The position numbers were made by a program, and so were the translations under genes. A stretch of DNA of 64,000 nt from Carettochelys insculpta. Taxonomy: Eukaryota; Chordata; Testudines; Carettochelyidae. Below, piece after piece: positions 9,947 to 22,036 of the stretch (positions are counted from its first letter, which is position 1; each line of letters opens with the position of its first letter). The DNA is taken from assembly GCF_033958435.1 (NCBI RefSeq), contig NC_134139.1:207249501-207313500 (forward strand), given 5' to 3'. The notes below the pieces were generated by a model. It did not search any database. It saw only the letters and a list, made by a program, of their open reading frames with translations, and was not told where the DNA came from.

Positions 9947-10914
9947 TATTTGGATGTTCTTTAGCTCCTACTTCCAGCCAATGGTTCTTCTTATGCTTTT
10001 CTCCTCCAGATTACAGGACCAGGTATTTTTCCCCAGGAAGGTATTTATATACTGTAGCTAAGTCACCTGTGAAACTTTTTCAATTAACTAAACCGAGTGA
10101 GCCTCCTCAAGTCTCAAAACGATAATTAACACTGTAATTAACTGTAGTCAGTGCATGTGTGGGGGTGGGAAGGAATTGTTCTTCTCCCACAAGATGGAGT
10201 TGGAATATACTTATGTGTCATAAGCCCCATATCACTGACAGCTAGTGGAGATTCTCCTTCACCCCAGCAGTAGGGTTCTGCACCTGTGGAGCAGTTTGAT
10301 TTTCCATTGTCTCTGTGGTCATGAAATGCCACATGGCACTAACTGTGAAGCCGTGACTACAATTGCACATCAACAGCTCTTTTCACGAGAAGGCCACACG
10401 CAGCTTTATAAACATTAGTGCACACAGTGCTTATGACATCACAGCCTCTTTCTGTGCATCTGATTGTGATGTCACCCAGTTCACATTACTGCTCTGTTAT
10501 ATGATAAAGGCAGGGAAGGGAAGGGAAGAAATTGCCAGCACTGACTTGTCTGCAGGGCAGACATCTGCAATGCTGAGCAAACCAGCTGAGAAAAACCAGG
10601 CCAAACCTCTGACAGATAATTAGGTTGGACAGCCTCTGTTGGGAGCAAAGGGGATTGTCAGGCCAGATGGTGGGATCTGACGACCTTGTTTGGAGTCAGG
10701 TACTGTAAGCACTTTACGTCAGTCAGATTTCACCTGCTGAACAACCACCCACAGGGCCCTCCGAACCTGACTCTCTCATCCAGAACAGCGCTGCACTGGG
10801 AACTGTGGGAGGTTATTTCAGGAGCGAGAGGAGGCTGATTAGTAGATGGCGCGTCGTTTCGTGTGGATCTGTGTGCCCCACAGTTAATAGCAGAGGAAGA
10901 AGGGTGTGATGTTT
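9947..10914. other. Intergenic, no gene recognised
   Basis: No exon, RNA gene or named repeat recognised. Confidence 0.45.
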
Positions 10915-11045
10915 AGAGCAGCCTTGGCCTTAGGAAACCTGGGTTCCATCACCTGCTGCACCACAGATTTCCTGAGTGACCTTGCGCAAGTTACGCTCTG
11001 TGCCTCAGTTTCCCCTCTGTTCAGTGGGGCTTATATCTCCGGTAA
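10915..11045 (+). mobile_element. MIR-type SINE
   Basis: The run AACCTGGGTTCCATCACCTG, GTGACCTTGCGCAAGTTACG and CTGTGCCTCAGTTTCCCCTC, followed by CAGTGGGGCTTATA, follows the MIR core and LINE-derived tail closely. It is an old amniote-wide SINE. Confidence 0.8.
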
Positions 11046-11579
11046 GAGAGGCCAGTGAAGTCCCATGTGTAGGTAATAATGACCCAATTCTCCTCGCACT
11101 GGGGAGAGACTCAGGAGCGGCTCCCTTGCAGTCAGTGAATTACACGAGATAGAAAGACGGTGTGAGTGCACAATGTAAGCCTGGGAACCGAGGGTTAATA
11201 TGAACCTTAGGTAAATCGGTCTGAAAAAGAGACTCGTGAGAAAGAGGCCAGCACCCTGCACTGTGCAGGTCAGCCGCTGCCCTCCAGCCATGGCAGGGGC
11301 TTGCCCTCGATCACACGCGCTATTCACACACGAAGTTGTCAGGCCTGGGACTTGCACGCACCAGCGCCTTCCTCCTGTCTCCCTGCTCTCTGCTTGCTTC
11401 CTTTGTTGGGAACTCAGAACCTCAGCAGCTGTCCGAGGTTTAAATCTTGGCAACCAGCATCGGGGCTGCATAGAAACAGGAGCCATTTCCCACACCAGGT
11501 TCACTGCAGCTCCCACCAGCGCTGAGAGGAACTAGGGCTTTGTACAGACAATTTCAACAGGCGGTTGTCTTCAGACTAG
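11046..11579. other. Intergenic, no gene recognised
   Basis: Open frames of 99-161 codons occur on both strands over the same bases and cannot be supported as genes. Confidence 0.4.
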
Positions 11580-11587
11580 GTCCACAC

Positions 11588-11750
11588 CAGCACTCCCTTG
11601 CCCAGGAGAGATTCAGGTGCCACCCAGTTGATTAGCAGAGCACCCACAGCCAGCAGCATGTGTTTCGGTTGGTGGTACACAGCCCCACATGCTTCGGTGC
11701 ACATAAAATTTATTCCACCCATGGATGGAAAAAAATTAGAGGGAACTCTG
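11588..11750. mobile_element. hAT-type MITE (163 bp), second copy
   Basis: Same family as 6806-6988: CAGCACTCCC at the left, TTATTCCACCCATGGATGGA and AGAGGGAACTCTG at the right. The flanks GTCCACAC (11580-11587) and GCCCGCAC (11751-11758) agree at 6 of 8 bases, consistent with a decayed target duplication. Confidence 0.7.
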
Positions 11751-11758
11751 GCCCGCAC

Positions 11759-12270
11759 TCCGGAAGTATTGCTGGCAGACGTCTCCTGACAGAGGGCTGA
11801 CACAAGCTACCAAAGGCATAAGGGATTTTTCTCTGGGGTGACGAATATCTGCTTCCTGAACCATGTTAGCTACATCATCAGAAGCATTGTTCAGCTGGCA
11901 TCTCTGCATCTATGCTTGGGGTTTTGTTGGCATAGCAATGGCAATCTGGAGTGTGGTTTTGCCCACCTCAATGACCAACACAGCTCTGCTGGTATAGCTC
12001 TGAAGCATCCGCCCATAGGGTACATCGATGCTTAGAGGAAGACCGATGGATTGGTGGTCAATCTTCTGGGGTTTGATTTAGCACTTCTAGTGGGCCTGCA
12101 CTAAACCGAAGGATCCGGGCTCCACCGTTGACCTTGGTACTCCTGGCCATGGCTAGGAGTAAGGGAAGTGGATGGGAAAGTTTCTCCCATCAACCTCCCG
12201 CTGTGAGGACAGCAGGAAAAATCGACTTAGGATGCCGACTCCAGCAATTCACACAGCTGGAGTTAAAATC
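11759..12270. other. Intergenic, probable old MITE in the right half
   Basis: No gene. About 12010-12265 shares words with the relic at 5491-5945 and is probably the same DNA-transposon family. Ends were not resolved. Confidence 0.4.
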
Positions 12271-12690
12271 AGAGAATCACAGAATCCCAGGGCTGGAGGG
12301 GACCTCAGGAGTTCATCGAGTCCAGCCCCCTGCATAAAGCAGGACCAGCCTCAACTAAATCATCCCAGCCAGGACTTTGTCAAGCCAGGACTTAAAAACG
12401 TCGAGGGATGGAGATTCCACCACCTCTCTCGGTAACACATTCCAGTGCTTCACCACCCTCCTGGGGAAACAGCCTAATATCCAACCTCCCCCTTCCCCTC
12501 AGTAACTTCAGACCTTTGCTCCTTGTTCTGCCATTTGCCACCACTAAGAGCAGCCTCTCTCCATCCTCTTTAGAGCCCCCCTTCAGGTAATTGAAAGCTG
12601 CTGTCAAATTGCCCCTCGTTCTTCTGGTCTGTAGACTAAATAAACCCAAATCCCTCAGCCTCTCCTCAGCCAGTTGTGTATCCTGAGATG
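12271..12690 (-). mobile_element. CR1 LINE 3' end, antisense
   Basis: Starts AGAATCACAGAATCCCAGGG and continues GACCTCAGGAGTTCATCGAG, the reverse complement of the CR1 3' UTR. It runs into CR1 coding read on the minus strand (GLFSLQTRRTRGNLTAAFNY). Confidence 0.9.
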
Positions 12691-12729
12691 AGGTCAGGTT
12701 TACACCAGACATAGTGCACAGAGGGAGAG

Positions 12730-12952
12730 GAGTAGGTTGGATATTAGGAAAAACTACTTCCCCAGGAGGGAGGTGAAGCACTGGAATGCGTTGCCCAGGG
12801 AGGTGGTGGAATCTCCATCCCTAGAGGTTTTTAAGTCCTGGCTTGACAAAGTCCTGGCTGGGACAATTTAGTTGGGGTTGATCCTGCTTGAAGCAGGGGA
12901 CTGGACTTGATGACCTCCTGAGGTCCCTTCCAGCCGTGGGATTCTGTGCTAT
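12730..12952 (+). mobile_element. CR1 LINE 3' end
   Basis: AGGTTGGATATTAGGAAAAA through CTTCCAGCCGTGGGATTCTG is the last roughly 220 bp of CR1. It lies head to head with the antisense copy ending 40 bp to the left, so the two form an imperfect inverted pair. Confidence 0.9.
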
Positions 12953-14199
12953 TGCACTGTGAGGGGTGAACAAAGATAGGAACTGCAGACAGGCAAGTGG
13001 GAGCCCCTGCTGTAGATACAGGTAGGTTGATAGAAGACAGCTTCTGTTGACCTCACTACACTGTCGCTTGGGAAGATGGAGTTTCTGCAGGCTGCAGCTA
13101 CCCTCCGGGGTTCTGCTGACATCCGTAGGGCACTGGAGCCATGGTCTTGGTGTTTCTTCCTTAGCGGAAGTAGCCACACACTGAGCATTCCCCAGCGAGA
13201 GATGCACAGAGCTCGAGTATTTGCCCTTCCTAGAGCCATTCCTGGCAGCATCTCTTCGGAACACGAGCTGCCCTTCCAGGTTGCTGTGCAAACCCCCAGC
13301 ATCTGGAGCCAAGCAATGCACTAATTCTCTGACACCGGTGGCGCTCACTTTGCCCTACTGACTGTGCGAATGAAGGGCCGCCCATCAGCAGAGAGATAAA
13401 GCCCCCCTGGAAGGTCACACACATGTAGTGCTCAACCGCACTGCCAACCCTTCTGTGCTTGCCCGGGCTGCTCGCTGTTCCCAGCGCTGATTTCCATGCT
13501 ACACAAAGGAGTCTGAGGGATTGGCTTCTAAGGTAACGTCTGCAGCAGCTATCAGCTCCCTTTGAGACGTGCCTGCACAAGCAGCTGGTGGGTGACCGGA
13601 GCAGGGAGGGTGGCACGGCAACCTTTATTTTAACCCTGCTGGGAAATTCAGAGTCAACGACTTGCATGCATGGCCCCTCCCCCTGGCCGGGGGGTTGGGT
13701 GCTTCACTGGGGAGTAGACTGAGACAGATGGGGCAAGGGGACCTATCTACAGCAGGTGTGTGATTGAGCTGGGAGGAGAACTGCAGAACGCCAGCAACTA
13801 GCCCTGTCCTCCAACCACTAGGGGATGCTTCCCTATCCTCCTTGGAGTCTGCAGGAAGGGGCTGAGCAAGGTGGGACAGGTCCCCCACATACAGCTGGCC
13901 CCCTTCTGCTGCGCATGGGACCTGATCTTACACCGCTGAGGTCAGGCGGAGCTTTGCAAGGGACCTGCATGGGGCAGGATCTAAGCCACCGAGGGGCTCG
14001 ACCTCTCCCTTCCTGACTCCCTCCCCCACCATTAGCCGGGGCACTGGTGCCCGTGTCGTGGGCAAAGATGCGTAATCATGGAAGGGCACCAGCAAGATGC
14101 CAAAATGCAGCACCAGCTCCCCCGAGACATTTCTTGAGTGCTGCAAGATGCAAAGGAAAGTTTGTGCGAGACCGGCCTCGGCTGCCTTTTCCCCTAGCG
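12953..14199. other. Intergenic, no gene recognised
   Basis: Mixed sequence with overlapping open frames on both strands and no recognisable family. Confidence 0.45.
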
Positions 14200-14770
14200 C
14201 AGCAGTTCCCGAGCTTTTTGGCATCCCGCCCCCTCCACAATTGATTTTTGAGAAACCCTCGCGCCCCCCCGCCTCTTCTGTACCATCATCCAACCCCCCG
14301 TTTAGCAAAACGCTCAATTTGTAATTTGAAATAAACACAAAACTGGATATAAAAATGTTATTGCAAATTAAAAACAAGCACAAATATTTTTTCTGGGCCC
14401 CTTGTAGGCCACCAGTGCTGATCGCAACAGCCACCTGCCCTCCTGAGACTTGCGCTGCCAGAGCCTCCTGCCCCAGACCCGTGCTGCTGGGGCCAGCCAC
14501 CCACCCGCCCACCAACACCCTGGGCCAGCCACCTGCCTGCCCGCCAGCTGTCTGATCCCTGCCCTGCTGGGACCAGCCGCCTGCTCCAGCAGCCACCTGC
14601 CCCAGCTGCGGGCCAGCTGCCCGAGCCACCCACCCTCACCCCACGCTGCCAGGGCCAGACACACACCTGCCATCCCGAGCCGCCCAACCCAACATTGCAG
14701 GGGCCAGCCACCTGCCTGCCAGCCCAAGCCACCCAAGACCTGCACTTCTGGGGCCAGTGTCCAAGCAGCA
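14200..14770. mobile_element. Minisatellite hAT element, second copy (right end missing)
   Basis: It starts CAGCAGTTCCCGAGCTTTTT and follows the copy at 2453 through the ACCATCATCCAACCCCC block, AAATAAACACAAAA and ATATAAAAATGTTATT. It then enters the same GC-rich array. No right terminus or 8-bp duplication is visible, so it is truncated on the right. Confidence 0.75.
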
Positions 14771-15002
14771 TGATTCCCACAAACAATGGACCACCCTAGA
14801 CCCATGAGCTGCCTGCCCAAGGATGGTGGAGAGACAGAAGTGTGGTCCCACCCCTTTTCAGGTGGGAAATGGAGATCTTCAGGTAACATCCCATCTGGGA
14901 GGGCGACCAGAACTAACCCAGATCTGCTGAGTCCCCATCGCATGCCTGGACTGCCAGACTTGCTGCACTGGGTCATTACTCTCCCATTGGCTTTCACTGG
15001 GT

Positions 15003-15603
15003 AAGAACATAAGAACGGCCACACTGGGTCAGACCATAGGTCTTCTGACAGTGGCCAATGCCAGGTGCCCCAGAGGGAACGAACCAAACAGGGAATCATC
15101 AACTGATCCATTCCCTGTTGCTCTTTTCCAGCCTCTTGCCAACAGAGTCTAGGGACACCATCCATGCCCATCCTGGCTGATAGCCATTGATGGACCTGTC
15201 CCCCATGAATTTATCTAATTCTTTTTTAAACTCTGCTATACTCTTGGCCTTCACAACATCTTCCAGTGAGGAGTTCCACAGGTTAACTGTGCATTGTGTG
15301 AAAAATATTTCCTATTGTTTGCTTTAAACCTGCTGCCTATTAATTTCATTTGGTGACCCCTAGTTCTTGTGTTGCGAGCAGTAAATAATAATTCCTTATT
15401 TATTTTGTCCCCACCAGTCATGATTTAATAGACCTCTGTCATATCATCCTTTAATCATCTTTTTTCCAAGCTACAAAGTCCCAGTCTTATTAATCTCTCC
15501 TCCTATGGCAGACTTGCCATACCCTTAATCATTTTTGTTGCCTTTTTCTAAATCTTTTCCAATTCCAATCTACCTTTTTTGAGATGGGGAGACCACATTT
15601 GCA
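15003..15603 (-). mobile_element. CR1-type LINE, antisense, left part
   Basis: AAGAACATAAGAACGGCCAC and ACTGGGTCAGACCATAGGTC mark the 3' end of a common turtle CR1 group. The body continues to ATGGGGAGACCACATTTGCA. It resumes at 15971 after a foreign segment. Confidence 0.8.
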
Positions 15604-15970
15604 AGGCTGGTCTCTTTAACGTGACCCCCATTTGCATAGCTTCTGTTGACCCTCAGGGAGCCTGATGTGCGAATGATGGGAGGACCAGGAATCATGAGCC
15701 CTGCCCACACTTCCCTGATGGGTTTATTACACATCAGCTAATTGGCACCTGCCAGAAGAGAAGCAACTGCTAAAAGAAACCTTTGAGCCGCTGCTAAGCA
15801 AGGGGGCCAGCCATCCGGCTCCAAGGGCCGGCCCACAAACTGCCCTGATCAGCCTGGCCTTGCTCAGGGCACTTGTGCTATCACAGGATGTGTAAGGGCT
15901 TTGCACAGCCTCTTGAACTTGTAGGAGCACGTGGGTGCCGGGGAACAGGGGACAGATTGCTTGCAGCGTA
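15604..15970. mobile_element. Unclassified insertion splitting a CR1 (about 367 bp)
   Basis: CR1 sequence stops at TTGCA (15599-15603) and resumes at TTGCA (15971-15975). The segment between them is not CR1, and the 5-bp repeat looks like a target duplication. The family is unknown. The segment is duplicated at 16513-16897 together with some CR1 flank. Confidence 0.5.
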
Positions 15971-15990
15971 TTGCATTTTTGAACCATATT
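15607..15990 (+). repeat. Local direct duplication, copy A
   Basis: From CTGGTCTCTTTAACGTGACC to TTGCATTTTTGAACCATATT, this segment is repeated about 906 bp downstream with few differences and small gaps. It extends 20 bases into the CR1 on its right. Confidence 0.85.
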
Positions 15991-16100
15991 CCAGATGTGG
16001 ACATACCATGGCTTTATATAAAGGTAATATGACATTTTCTGTCTTATTATCTATTCCTTTCTTGCCATTCATGCTAGTGTGCTGCTCAGATTCTACATGA
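15971..16100 (-). mobile_element. CR1-type LINE, antisense, right part
   Basis: The minus-strand translation has the CR1 signature NKTENVILPLYKAMVCPHLE. Together with 15003-15603 this makes one interrupted CR1 copy. Confidence 0.75.
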
Positions 16101-16512
16101 TTAGGGCCGTGCAGGAGTAGTGACAGCTGGGTTCTATGGGGAGTAACGGAAAACAGAATTTAGCTGCGTGGTGGATGCATCTGCTGAGATCAGGCTCTTT
16201 GGAGCTGTCTTTGTGCTCTGTCTTTGTACAGCACCTTGCACAAGGGCAAAGCGGGGCTGCTTTGTTCTCAGAGCCAGTGCAGGCTCTGATGTAGCAGCGT
16301 AGACACACACACCAGCCCCCGCCACATCCTACTCCAACGGAGCTGGACAAATGGAAATAATTCCTCAATGAACTCCCAAGCTGATCTTGGGTCAGGAGGT
16401 CAATGGCTTAATGCTACTCCTGCCCTGGGATCCCCAGGATGGTTTTTCTTCCAAAGCGGGAATGCCTATCCTCTCTGAATGAAGCCACACTTTGTTTTCC
16501 ACAGGCAAATGC
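16101..16512. other. Intergenic, no gene recognised
   Basis: Sequence between the two duplication copies. No gene or named repeat. Confidence 0.4.
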
Positions 16513-16897
16513 CTGGTCTCTTTAACGTGACCCCCGTTTGCATTGCTCCTGTTGACCTTCAGGAAGCCTGACGTGTGCGAATGATGGGAGGACCAGGAAT
16601 CATGAGCCCTGCCCACACTTCCCTGATGGGCTTATTAGCTAATTGGCACCTGCCAGAAGAGAAGCAACTGCTAAAAGAAACCTTTGAGCTGTTGCTAAGC
16701 GAGGGGGCCAGCCATCCGGCTCCAAGGGGAACTGCCACAGGGGCCAGCCTAGAAATCAGCCTGGCATTGCTCAGGGCCCTTGTGCTATCATGGGATGTTT
16801 AAGGGCTTTGCACAGCCTCATGAACTTGTAGGAGCACGTGGGTGCCAGGGAACAGGGGCCGGTTCGGATGCAGAGTATTGCATTTTTGAACCATATT
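16513..16897 (+). repeat. Local direct duplication, copy B
   Basis: Same content as copy A, ending in the CR1-derived TTGCATTTTTGAACCATATT. Because it carries CR1 flank, it derives from the copy A locus and is not an independent transposition. Confidence 0.85.
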
Positions 16898-17483
16898 TAT
16901 TTACAGGGGCTTCCCATGACCCTTGAGCTGAACTTCTAAATGCCTCTCCTAAGTTCCTCGTGGATTGCGTGGGGTAGAAGCTGCTGAAGAGGGTCGCAGG
17001 AAAGGAAGGATGGACGGGTTCGGTTCCCTGGTCTGGCCCAGGCTTCCTGTGTGACCCCTGGCAAGTGACAGAGGGACCAACTTTTCCCAGCGTGCCTGAA
17101 AATGAAGATGCCAAAAGATGAAGCTAGGCACGTCGGGCCGGGTGTTAAAGGGCTTTAGGCACCTAAATACATTCGAAACTATCTGGCCCAAGTGGGATTT
17201 TCAAATGTGCTCAACTCCCATTGACTTCAATTTAAAACCGCCCTAGGCCCCCATACCGAAACACCTTTGGAAGTCTGGTCCCTTTGGGCTGCTCTCGCTC
17301 CCAAGTGGGGAACACCCACACCACGAACACCCCAAGAGGATCAATACGCTGAGGACCATGAGGTGCTCAGACACAGAGGTCTTGATGGAGCTATGGTAGC
17401 ATGTTGCCACCTCCAGGGTGACCCCTGGTGGCCCAGGATGGTACCTCAAGAAGCCCCTGCCTCAATTTCTCCCCACTCACCAG
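16898..17483. other. Intergenic, no gene recognised
   Basis: The stretch near 17150-17230 (TTAGGCACCTAAATACATTC, CTCCCATTGACTTCAA) looks like old amniote repeat DNA, but no family name can be supported. Confidence 0.4.
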
Positions 17484-17553
17484 TATCAGAGAGGGAGCCG
17501 TGTTAGTCTGTAGCTCTGAGAACAACAAGAAGTCTTGTGGCACCTTATAGACT
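17484..17553 (-). mobile_element. Penelope-like tail fragment, antisense
   Basis: TATCAGAGAGGGAGCCGTGT through AACAACAAGAAGTCTTGTGG and CACCTTATAGACT is the terminal part of the Penelope tail seen at 36.0 and 61.3 kb. The second arm is missing. Confidence 0.75.
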
Positions 17554-19854
17554 CCACCCACAGTTTCCTTACCTACAGGGCCAATCGCCTGCCCGCGTTC
17601 TCCACAATATTCAGCCCCACACGGCCACACCATGACCAGGGAACCTGCCCTGATTCCTGCTGGCACCCTCGGTGACCCCATACAAGCTTTCTGAACAGAA
17701 ATGGGTCTTTGAGGGGGTCACTCACTGCCAACAACCCAACAGGCAATGCCCAGAATTCCTCAGCACAGGCTGGAGAATACAGTCAAGTCCCAGCACTCCC
17801 AGGCCGCCTCTGGCATCTCTCTGCCTGCTGCAGCGATCCTGTAGACCTTCCCTCACCCCACTCAGACCTGGAGACACAGCTCCAGCACAGCTAATCCCAC
17901 TCCCTCTCCGTATTCTTTCCTTCCTGGGTATAGCTCCTGCTCTTTCCCACAGATACCCAATGGGCTAAGCCCTCCTACCTTTCCCCAAGCCTCCAGTTCC
18001 AGTTCTCTGGTGCTCAAGATGCAGCAGGTACCTCCCTCTGCTGCTCTCAGTCTTTACCCCCTCCTGGCCCCTCTGGCTGTCTGGCTTTGGGGACGTTTGT
18101 TAGGGGCCTCCAATCGTTTTTGGCTTTCAGGGACGTCGGCTTAACCCATGACAGGGGACTGCTGCTGCCTTGGGGCACCCCCTCACTGACACTGCCCCCC
18201 CTTGGTTCTGAACCGCATTTCCTTCTAGGTCTGGTTACACTGTTATGGGGGTATAAAACCCATGGCCGACAGCTTGGGTCTTTGGCTGTCACCGCAGATG
18301 TGAAATAAAGCAACGGTTCTCAGACGGAGACTTACAGGCTGCAAGCGGCTCCCGACTGTGTCCTCCACAGCTCTTCGCAGCACATGAGATTATAACGTGC
18401 CCCTGAATTATTAACCAAGATGCTTTTGTGATGTTATTAGGCAATTGCCCCTGACACAACTGTCAGACCGACAGTCCTGGGTTGTGGACAGGTTGGAGTC
18501 ACCCTGCAATCTACGGGGCTAACGCCTCTTCTAACTGCAGGGTGTGCGAAGGAGGGGATGGGCCTCCTTGTGGGGAGCAGGCAGAAGCGAACCACACGTA
18601 GAGACCACCTGACAAAGCCTTCACGAGATCCACTCGCAGGAGGCTGAAACGAGCCTAGTTCAGACTAGATAGAAGGTGCAAATACTTAATGGGGTGGGGA
18701 AACGACCACTGGAACACAACGTGGCGCCTTTACATCAACGTGTTGCAAGAGATGTGATTGCTCAGACAGAAATGGGGAGCTTGCTGCAGAAGTCACTGGG
18801 TAAGGCAATCTGGTGTGCGTCATGCAGGAGATAATCTTATTGTCCCTTTCTGGTCTTAAATTCCGTTAACAGGGCTATTGGTGTAGCTATTTCTCCATGT
18901 GATCAAAAAGCACACAGTCTGCACCCACAAGGGGGAGCATTCTTCATTTATTTGTGTTTAGACCAGGAATTCACTGGAGCAGAGAATTTTCTTCTCTGTC
19001 TGGAGGACACCTAGTAAGTGGCATCTGATCCAGAGCCAGGAACTGAATTCTCCTGATTCCCAGCCTTGTGCATGGTTCAGGAGCTCACCCTTCCACTAGA
19101 CCTGGTGCCCTGGTGGATGTAATGCTTCTGATAACAATCTTTCAGCAATGTACAAAGGACTCTAAACCCTTCTGGGAGTTTCAGAGGTATTCATGAACTT
19201 GGAGTCTGGAGAAACCTTGCAGTATTTTCTTTCCGAGCCTACTGTCCCCAGATGTTCCCTTCCATCAACAGCCCCTCCTCCCTGCTGATTTACCTTGAGA
19301 GCCAGAGAAAATCTCCTGAGATCTTGTTACCCACGAGAGCCCTGGGGGAAAGGGCTGGCAAGCTAATTGTAGAATAATGCATAAGATTCATCAATAATTC
19401 AGGAGGAAATTATAGTGAGCAGCAGAGAGATCCTCTGTGACCATCTCATTATCAGCACAACCAGCCGGGCAGGACTCAGCCAGGTTATTCCATGCTGGAG
19501 TTACAGGTGGGAAAGTGTGTTATGAATACATAGGATGCAGCTCTGTCTTTTTTATTTTGCACCCACATCTTTAACTGTCCTTCTCTTTCCCTCGCTGTCC
19601 CTCCCCAGGCCTCATGGAACAACAGTTGTTATAGAAGGGGGTGAGAGCTACTTGGAAGTTCATTGAAGGCAAATGCAAAGTGCTCCTCTAAGAGAGGAAC
19701 AATTGGTTTCACACATACAGAATGGGAAGGGACTCCCTAGGAAGGAGTACTGCAGAAAGGGGTCTAGGGGCCACAATGGACAGCAAGTGGAGTATAAGTC
19801 AACGGTGTGACACTGATGCAAAAAAAAGGAAATATGATTCTGAGATGCATTAAC
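17554..19854. other. Intergenic, no gene recognised
   Basis: GGGGTATAAAACCC (about 18250) and AAATAAAG (about 18302) resemble a TATA box and poly(A) signal at LTR-like spacing. No TG...CA ends or duplication were found, so no LTR is called. No exons are evident. Confidence 0.35.
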
Positions 19855-20428
19855 AGGAGACTTGTGAGCAGGACATGCGAAATCATCCTTCTGCTCTGCT
19901 CTGAGCTGATTATGTGTCAACTGGAGTATTGTCTGAAGTTCTGGGCATGACATTTTAGGAAAGATATGGAGAAACTGGAGAAGAGCAACTCAAATGATTA
20001 AAGATCTAGGAAATTGTATGACCTGTGAGAGAAGATTAAAAGAACTGGGGTTGCTTAGTTTGGAAAAGAAAAGGCTGAGGGGGGATGTGATAGCAGCTTT
20101 CAAGTACCTTAAAGGGTGTTACAAGGAGGAGGGAGAAAAATTATTCTCTTTAACTGCTGAGGATAGGACAAGAGGCAATGGGCTTTAACTGAAGCACAGG
20201 TGGTTTAGGTTGGACATTAGGAAAAAGTTCCTAATTGTCAGGGGGGTCAAACACTGGAACAAATTGCCTGGGGAGGTTGTGGAATCTCCATCGCTGGAGA
20301 TATTTAAGAATGGGTTAGAGAAATATCTAACAGGTATGTTCTCGATGGTGCTTGGTCCTGCCGGGAGGGCAGGAGACTGGACTCAAAGACCTTTCGAGGT
20401 CCCTTCCAGTCTAGTGTTCCATGATCCT
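19855..20428 (+). mobile_element. CR1-type LINE 3' part
   Basis: A different CR1 subfamily from the short copies. The frame at 19994-20188 (ERRLKELGLLSLEKKRLRGD) and the frame at 20210 (DIRKKFLIVRGVKHWNKLPG) are adjacent pieces of the reverse-transcriptase C-terminus, separated by a stop. They are followed by a 3' UTR (GACCTTTCGAGGTCCCTTCC). Confidence 0.9.
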
Positions 20429-21936
20429 CCATGTCCATTGCCAGTTCAAGATTGTTCTTAAAACCAATAGACACCACTGCAAGCTCTCTCTCAGGCTCAA
20501 AAGAAGAAGCAACTCTGACCCGGCGCTGGGGGGTGTACTTACACTGCACTGGGGAACAAGGGATTAAGGAGCAGCTCTGGGCCCCGGTGGCCCAGCCTGG
20601 CCCAGCAACTTAAAAAAGAGCAGCCAAGGAGCTCAGAGGGAGGGAGGCACTGGCAGGGCCCTGCTTGCTCCCCTGGGAAGGAGCGCCCCGGGAGCTCTTG
20701 TTACCCAAGGCCTGGAGACGCTGGGCTGATCAAGCCTGTGAAGGAAGGACGGTGCCTTCTGAAGGTCAGACACTTTGCTTTTGTGTTTGGCTCTTTGGAA
20801 GGGGCTGTGCCTGGTTGGGGGTGGTCTAGAGCAGAGCACCCCAAGGTGCATGACTTACCTGCCTACCTTTGGGCCCCAGCTTGGTGAGGGTGGGCCTGGG
20901 CTCACCCACCAGCCGTTGAGAAGGGACAAGGACAAATTCCATCCCATGAGGGGAAACCCAGGTGGGAAGAGCTGAGGTGCAAAGGTCCAGAGACCCAAAG
21001 ACCCCGTCCCAAGGGGGAAGCCACGCGGCCCTTGCACACCTCTGAAGACTCCCACACCAGTGAACTCCTTATGTGTACTCCCACAGGGTGGGCTCAAGCG
21101 TGTGACCTGACTGGAGGGCTGGGTAGCTGGAAGGACCAACCTCCATCCAGCAGAGCTAGAGTGAGGAAGAGAAATCCCCAAAAGATAACCTGCCACTCTC
21201 TGGCCTGACCACTAGGCAGCACTGCTTGTGTGTGGTCCTCTTCAGTGGCTCTTCATTCAGTAAGAACAGGGGCAGACAATGGCAGGAGGGGGGAACTGCA
21301 GCTACTGAGCTGGGCTGCACACGCTGTACCTAGGGGACTGGTTGTAGGTGCTGTGTGTTGGCAGCAGAAGTCCGAGCTGTGAGCGTGAAGCTCAGAGAAA
21401 GCAGCAGACAGGAGTGTTTTGGGCACAGAGCTCCCTGCAGCAGCAGGTCGGGGGCCTTCTGGGCAAGGAACTGGCCAGCTGTCCTATGTTTTGCCTGCGT
21501 GCCCTAAATACACAAGACTACACCAAGACCACTGCCATCACCTGTTATCCCTCTGACAGGGTGTATGGACTCTGCATGGGCAGATAAGGCCTGAGAACTC
21601 GACCAGTCTTATCAGCCCCAGCTGGGGTGGAGCAGGGCCTGAGGCATAAAGGAAAAAGTGACCAGACAGGAGGAAAGAGAATGAGGAGGGGGAAGGGAGG
21701 GAGCTAGAAAAACAGTCCTCTCTGGAGAACTGGGTGGGAACCCCAGGAGCGGAGCTTGTCTGCGGGAGCCTGTCCAGGGAGGTGCCAGCTGCAGAAGCGA
21801 CTCCAGAGGGGCTACAGGCTCAAACCCGGGTACAAGTGGCATTTGGGGTTTCTGAGCACCCACTCGGAAAGAAGAACGGGATGTAGGAGGAGGAAATAGC
21901 AGGGGAGAACGGTGTGGTAAGACCAGGGTCGTTCAC
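20429..21936. other. Intergenic, no gene recognised
   Basis: GC-rich with overlapping open frames on both strands. It may contain old LTR sequence, but no terminal signals were found. Confidence 0.4.
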
Positions 21937-22036
21937 TCCCTCTGGGGCACCTGGCCTTGGCCTCTGTCAGCAAACAGCACACTGGGCTGGGTGGACCTTT
22001 GGTCTGACCCTGTCTGTCCATTCTTATGCTCTGTAT
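21937..22036 (+). mobile_element. CR1-type LINE 3' terminus
   Basis: GGGGCACCTGGCCTTGGCCT, CTGGGCTGGGTGGACCTTTG and CATTCTTATGCTCTG form the sense 3' end of the CR1 group seen antisense at 15003. Confidence 0.75.

Noticed and set aside
18240..18310. TATA-like and AATAAA signals at LTR-like spacing
   Set aside because: No TG...CA termini, duplication or second copy found, so an LTR is not claimed.
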